From the NCBI GenBank assembly GCA_916610825.1, contig OU744450.1, positions 13,028,489-13,092,488 of the forward strand: 64,000 bases of DNA, written 5' to 3'. The translations under genes were made by a program, and so were the position numbers. Positions 48,701 to 51,700 of the stretch are shown piece by piece; the stretch's first letter is position 1; each line of letters begins with the position of its first letter. A model generated the notes under the pieces. The model was not told the DNA's origin, searched no databases, and saw only the letters and a list, made by a program, of their open reading frames with translations. Source of the stretch: Haliclystus octoradiatus (taxonomy: Eukaryota > Cnidaria > Staurozoa > Stauromedusae > Haliclystidae).

Positions 48701-51700
48701 CGCCAACCTATAATGCTCCAGCCAGGGATTGAACCTGAAACCCTGCGGGCCGTGGTCCAACGCCCTAGCCACTACACCAATGCCGCAGATAGGTAGGTAG
48801 GCAGACATTGCAGTGATGGGCACACTAAGGTAGATACACAACCAAATATAAATGTTTTAGACCTGATGGAAAAGATCAGCTTCTGAGACTTTGATGAAGA
48901 CTCAAAAGACATGTTTGGGTCCATTGCTTAAAGATGGTGTTTTGTTGATGTTGTTGTAATTCTATTTGAATTTGCTGTTCAACATGAACAATTGCTTGTT
49001 TACATTTTTGCAAATGTATATACCTTGATGGTAGGCCTATATGGTAAAGAAGATATATTTGACATATCAGACCAGACTATATATGTATAAGATTACATTT
49101 TTAATCATATATATCCTCACCTGGTAAGCACAAGTGCTTGTTCATTGAAGAACATGAAACGAATTTACAGACATACAAAGAACATGTGTGCACTCACGAG
49201 GAATCGAATCCCTGTCTTCCATACGATGCACGGTCACTCTGCCACTGAGCTACCGATGTTATATAACTTTATTGTTGGCAAAACATTAACAGAGTGCGTG
49301 ATGCAGGTACGCAGAGCAGTATAGAAATAGAGTCAAAGATAAGACATTGTCTCCGTTACTCAGAGTTTTGCACGACAGAGCTGATTAGATGGCGTTATTC
49401 ATATTCACATTCAATATGAAAAATATATATGCAGCTATTATTTTATAAGTTTTTATTTATTTGTATGTAATATTATGCAAGACCATATATTTAAATTTAG
49501 AATAGTGTAGTTTCTTTATACTGTGATGAGGAGAAGCTTGCTAAGTTAGAGTCAGTAAGCTCTGCTGCTCTCAAGAATCCAAAATATGCCAGTGTGCATG
49601 TGACCCAGAGCATTTTATTGTTGGATGTTAAGGAATCCAATGAATTGCAGATGGTTATAACAAAGACAATGTAATAGGCAATCTTGATTTAGTGGTCTGA
49701 CACACCGTCATTTGGATACCACAGACTACTCTACGGAGCTGCAAAAGTAATGTTGTTGTCAAATAATCTTTGAAAAGTTGAGAAACTTGCGTAGAACTGA
49801 GACGTAAATGCAATGAGGCGATGGGCCAGTCCATTGACTAAGAACATGTGGATCCAACCTCCAAAGAGCTCCTCTGTATTCTAATTTATTAGCTTTTAAT
49901 CTTTATATTAATGCATTATTCTGTATGTACTATGCTATGGACCCTTTGTAAAAAAGCCGGAAATGGCTTATAAGGTTTACTCAAAAAATGATGATGATGA
50001 TGATGATGACGAGGTCACATCAATTTGGCCAGAAGATGATGCAAATTGATGACTAGATGGGGCCAAATGGAGGAACTCCTGTCAATGGAAACAGCTAAGC
50101 AATGGAGCATCATCAACTGAGTTACAACAACTAGGGACTGCATTTCTGTATCCAACAGAAATGAGTTGATTCATTTCTATTTAATTGTTAGATTTTGTAA
50201 TTACGCTAGTTTGAATGTTTTTATTGTGTAAAAGTAAATTAATTGTTGGTGGCAAACAATTGTGACAATTGTAATGTTGATTTGTGTTGGACTTCATTAC
50301 ATTTGTCTGTGTTATATCTTTATTTATAATCTTTATTTATAATCTTTATTTATATATTTTTTAAACTTTTATTAACTGAACGGTCCACAAACTTCGTCAA
50401 CAGTTCATGAACGTTAAATGGCCCACTTTATGATGAACAGTATGTGAAAGTGGGGGTATTTAATTTTAATGAACTGCTTTTCACAAGGGTTGTGAAGTTT
50501 TCATATTATCGTTATCTTATGTATCATCACAAAGTAGCTGCTATCATCTGGTGGATGATCAAGATAAATGATTATTAACACATTTGAGGAATTGTGCAAA
50601 TGGGTAACCTATTACTGACCAAACATTTCTTCCTTGTGTTTTAATGATCTTTTATTACTTTTCAGATGGTAATTTAAAGTCTACCCCAGACATTAACCAA
50701 GAAGGTATACTAATCATTTTTATGTTTTGTCCATTATAATTCAAATACAGTTCTAGAGAATTTTTATGCTTATGAATATTCATGTACTGTACATGATTTA
50801 TCACACAAAAAATCAATGTAAAGTCAATTATGAATCAATTATGAATCAATTACAGCATTCAATTATTTCTCCACTTGATTGTATTATTAATCAACAAGGC
50901 TGATTTGATATATCTACCTGGATATATAATGTGATAGAAACTTTTCTTAGTCTTTCTCCTTTTCAAATGTAGTTTTACAGTGGAGCCAGTATCTGGGTAA
51001 AAAGTTCATCTTAAATATAAGAAAAATAATCTCAATGAATGTTATCATGAAACATAGTTTGTCATTCAAATTCTGCCCCACCCAGATGTGAACAAGGGCA
51101 TGATTTCTTCATGATCTCAATACTCTATGGTATTTGGGTATACCCAGTGAAGTTTTGATGGAGAAATGTAGAGAGACGTCATTTCCACGCTACTTTCATC
51201 AGGCAACACCGTTATCACCCTGGCCTACGGACACATTTACTGAGTTAATGGATTGTTCATGAACCTTGTGAACAATTCATGAACAGTTCACAAACTTTAT
51301 AAAAATTCATGAATTCAAGAACAAATGCCTTATAAACAGTTAGTGAACCGTTTATGAACGTTAGATGGCCTGTCTTTCATCAAAATATCACAAACAAACT
51401 GTTCATGAGCATTTCAGGAATAGTTCATGAAAGTTGGGCCATTTGATATCCATGAACATTTTCACAGAGGCATTGAGTATGGTAGCGCCCCCAAGGAAAG
51501 ATATACTTCAGCCCGGTGTAGCCTTTATGGTCCAGAATTCCAATCAACTATTCAATGATTTCTATAGTCATAGACATTAATAATCATAAAAGTAGTACTC
51601 ACCAAAAAACCGTAAAATCCTCTGCAATACTTCATGAATATTTCCTGAATTTTTCGAATAGCTCATACATTTTCTTAATAATGTGTCAACGTTTTGAATA

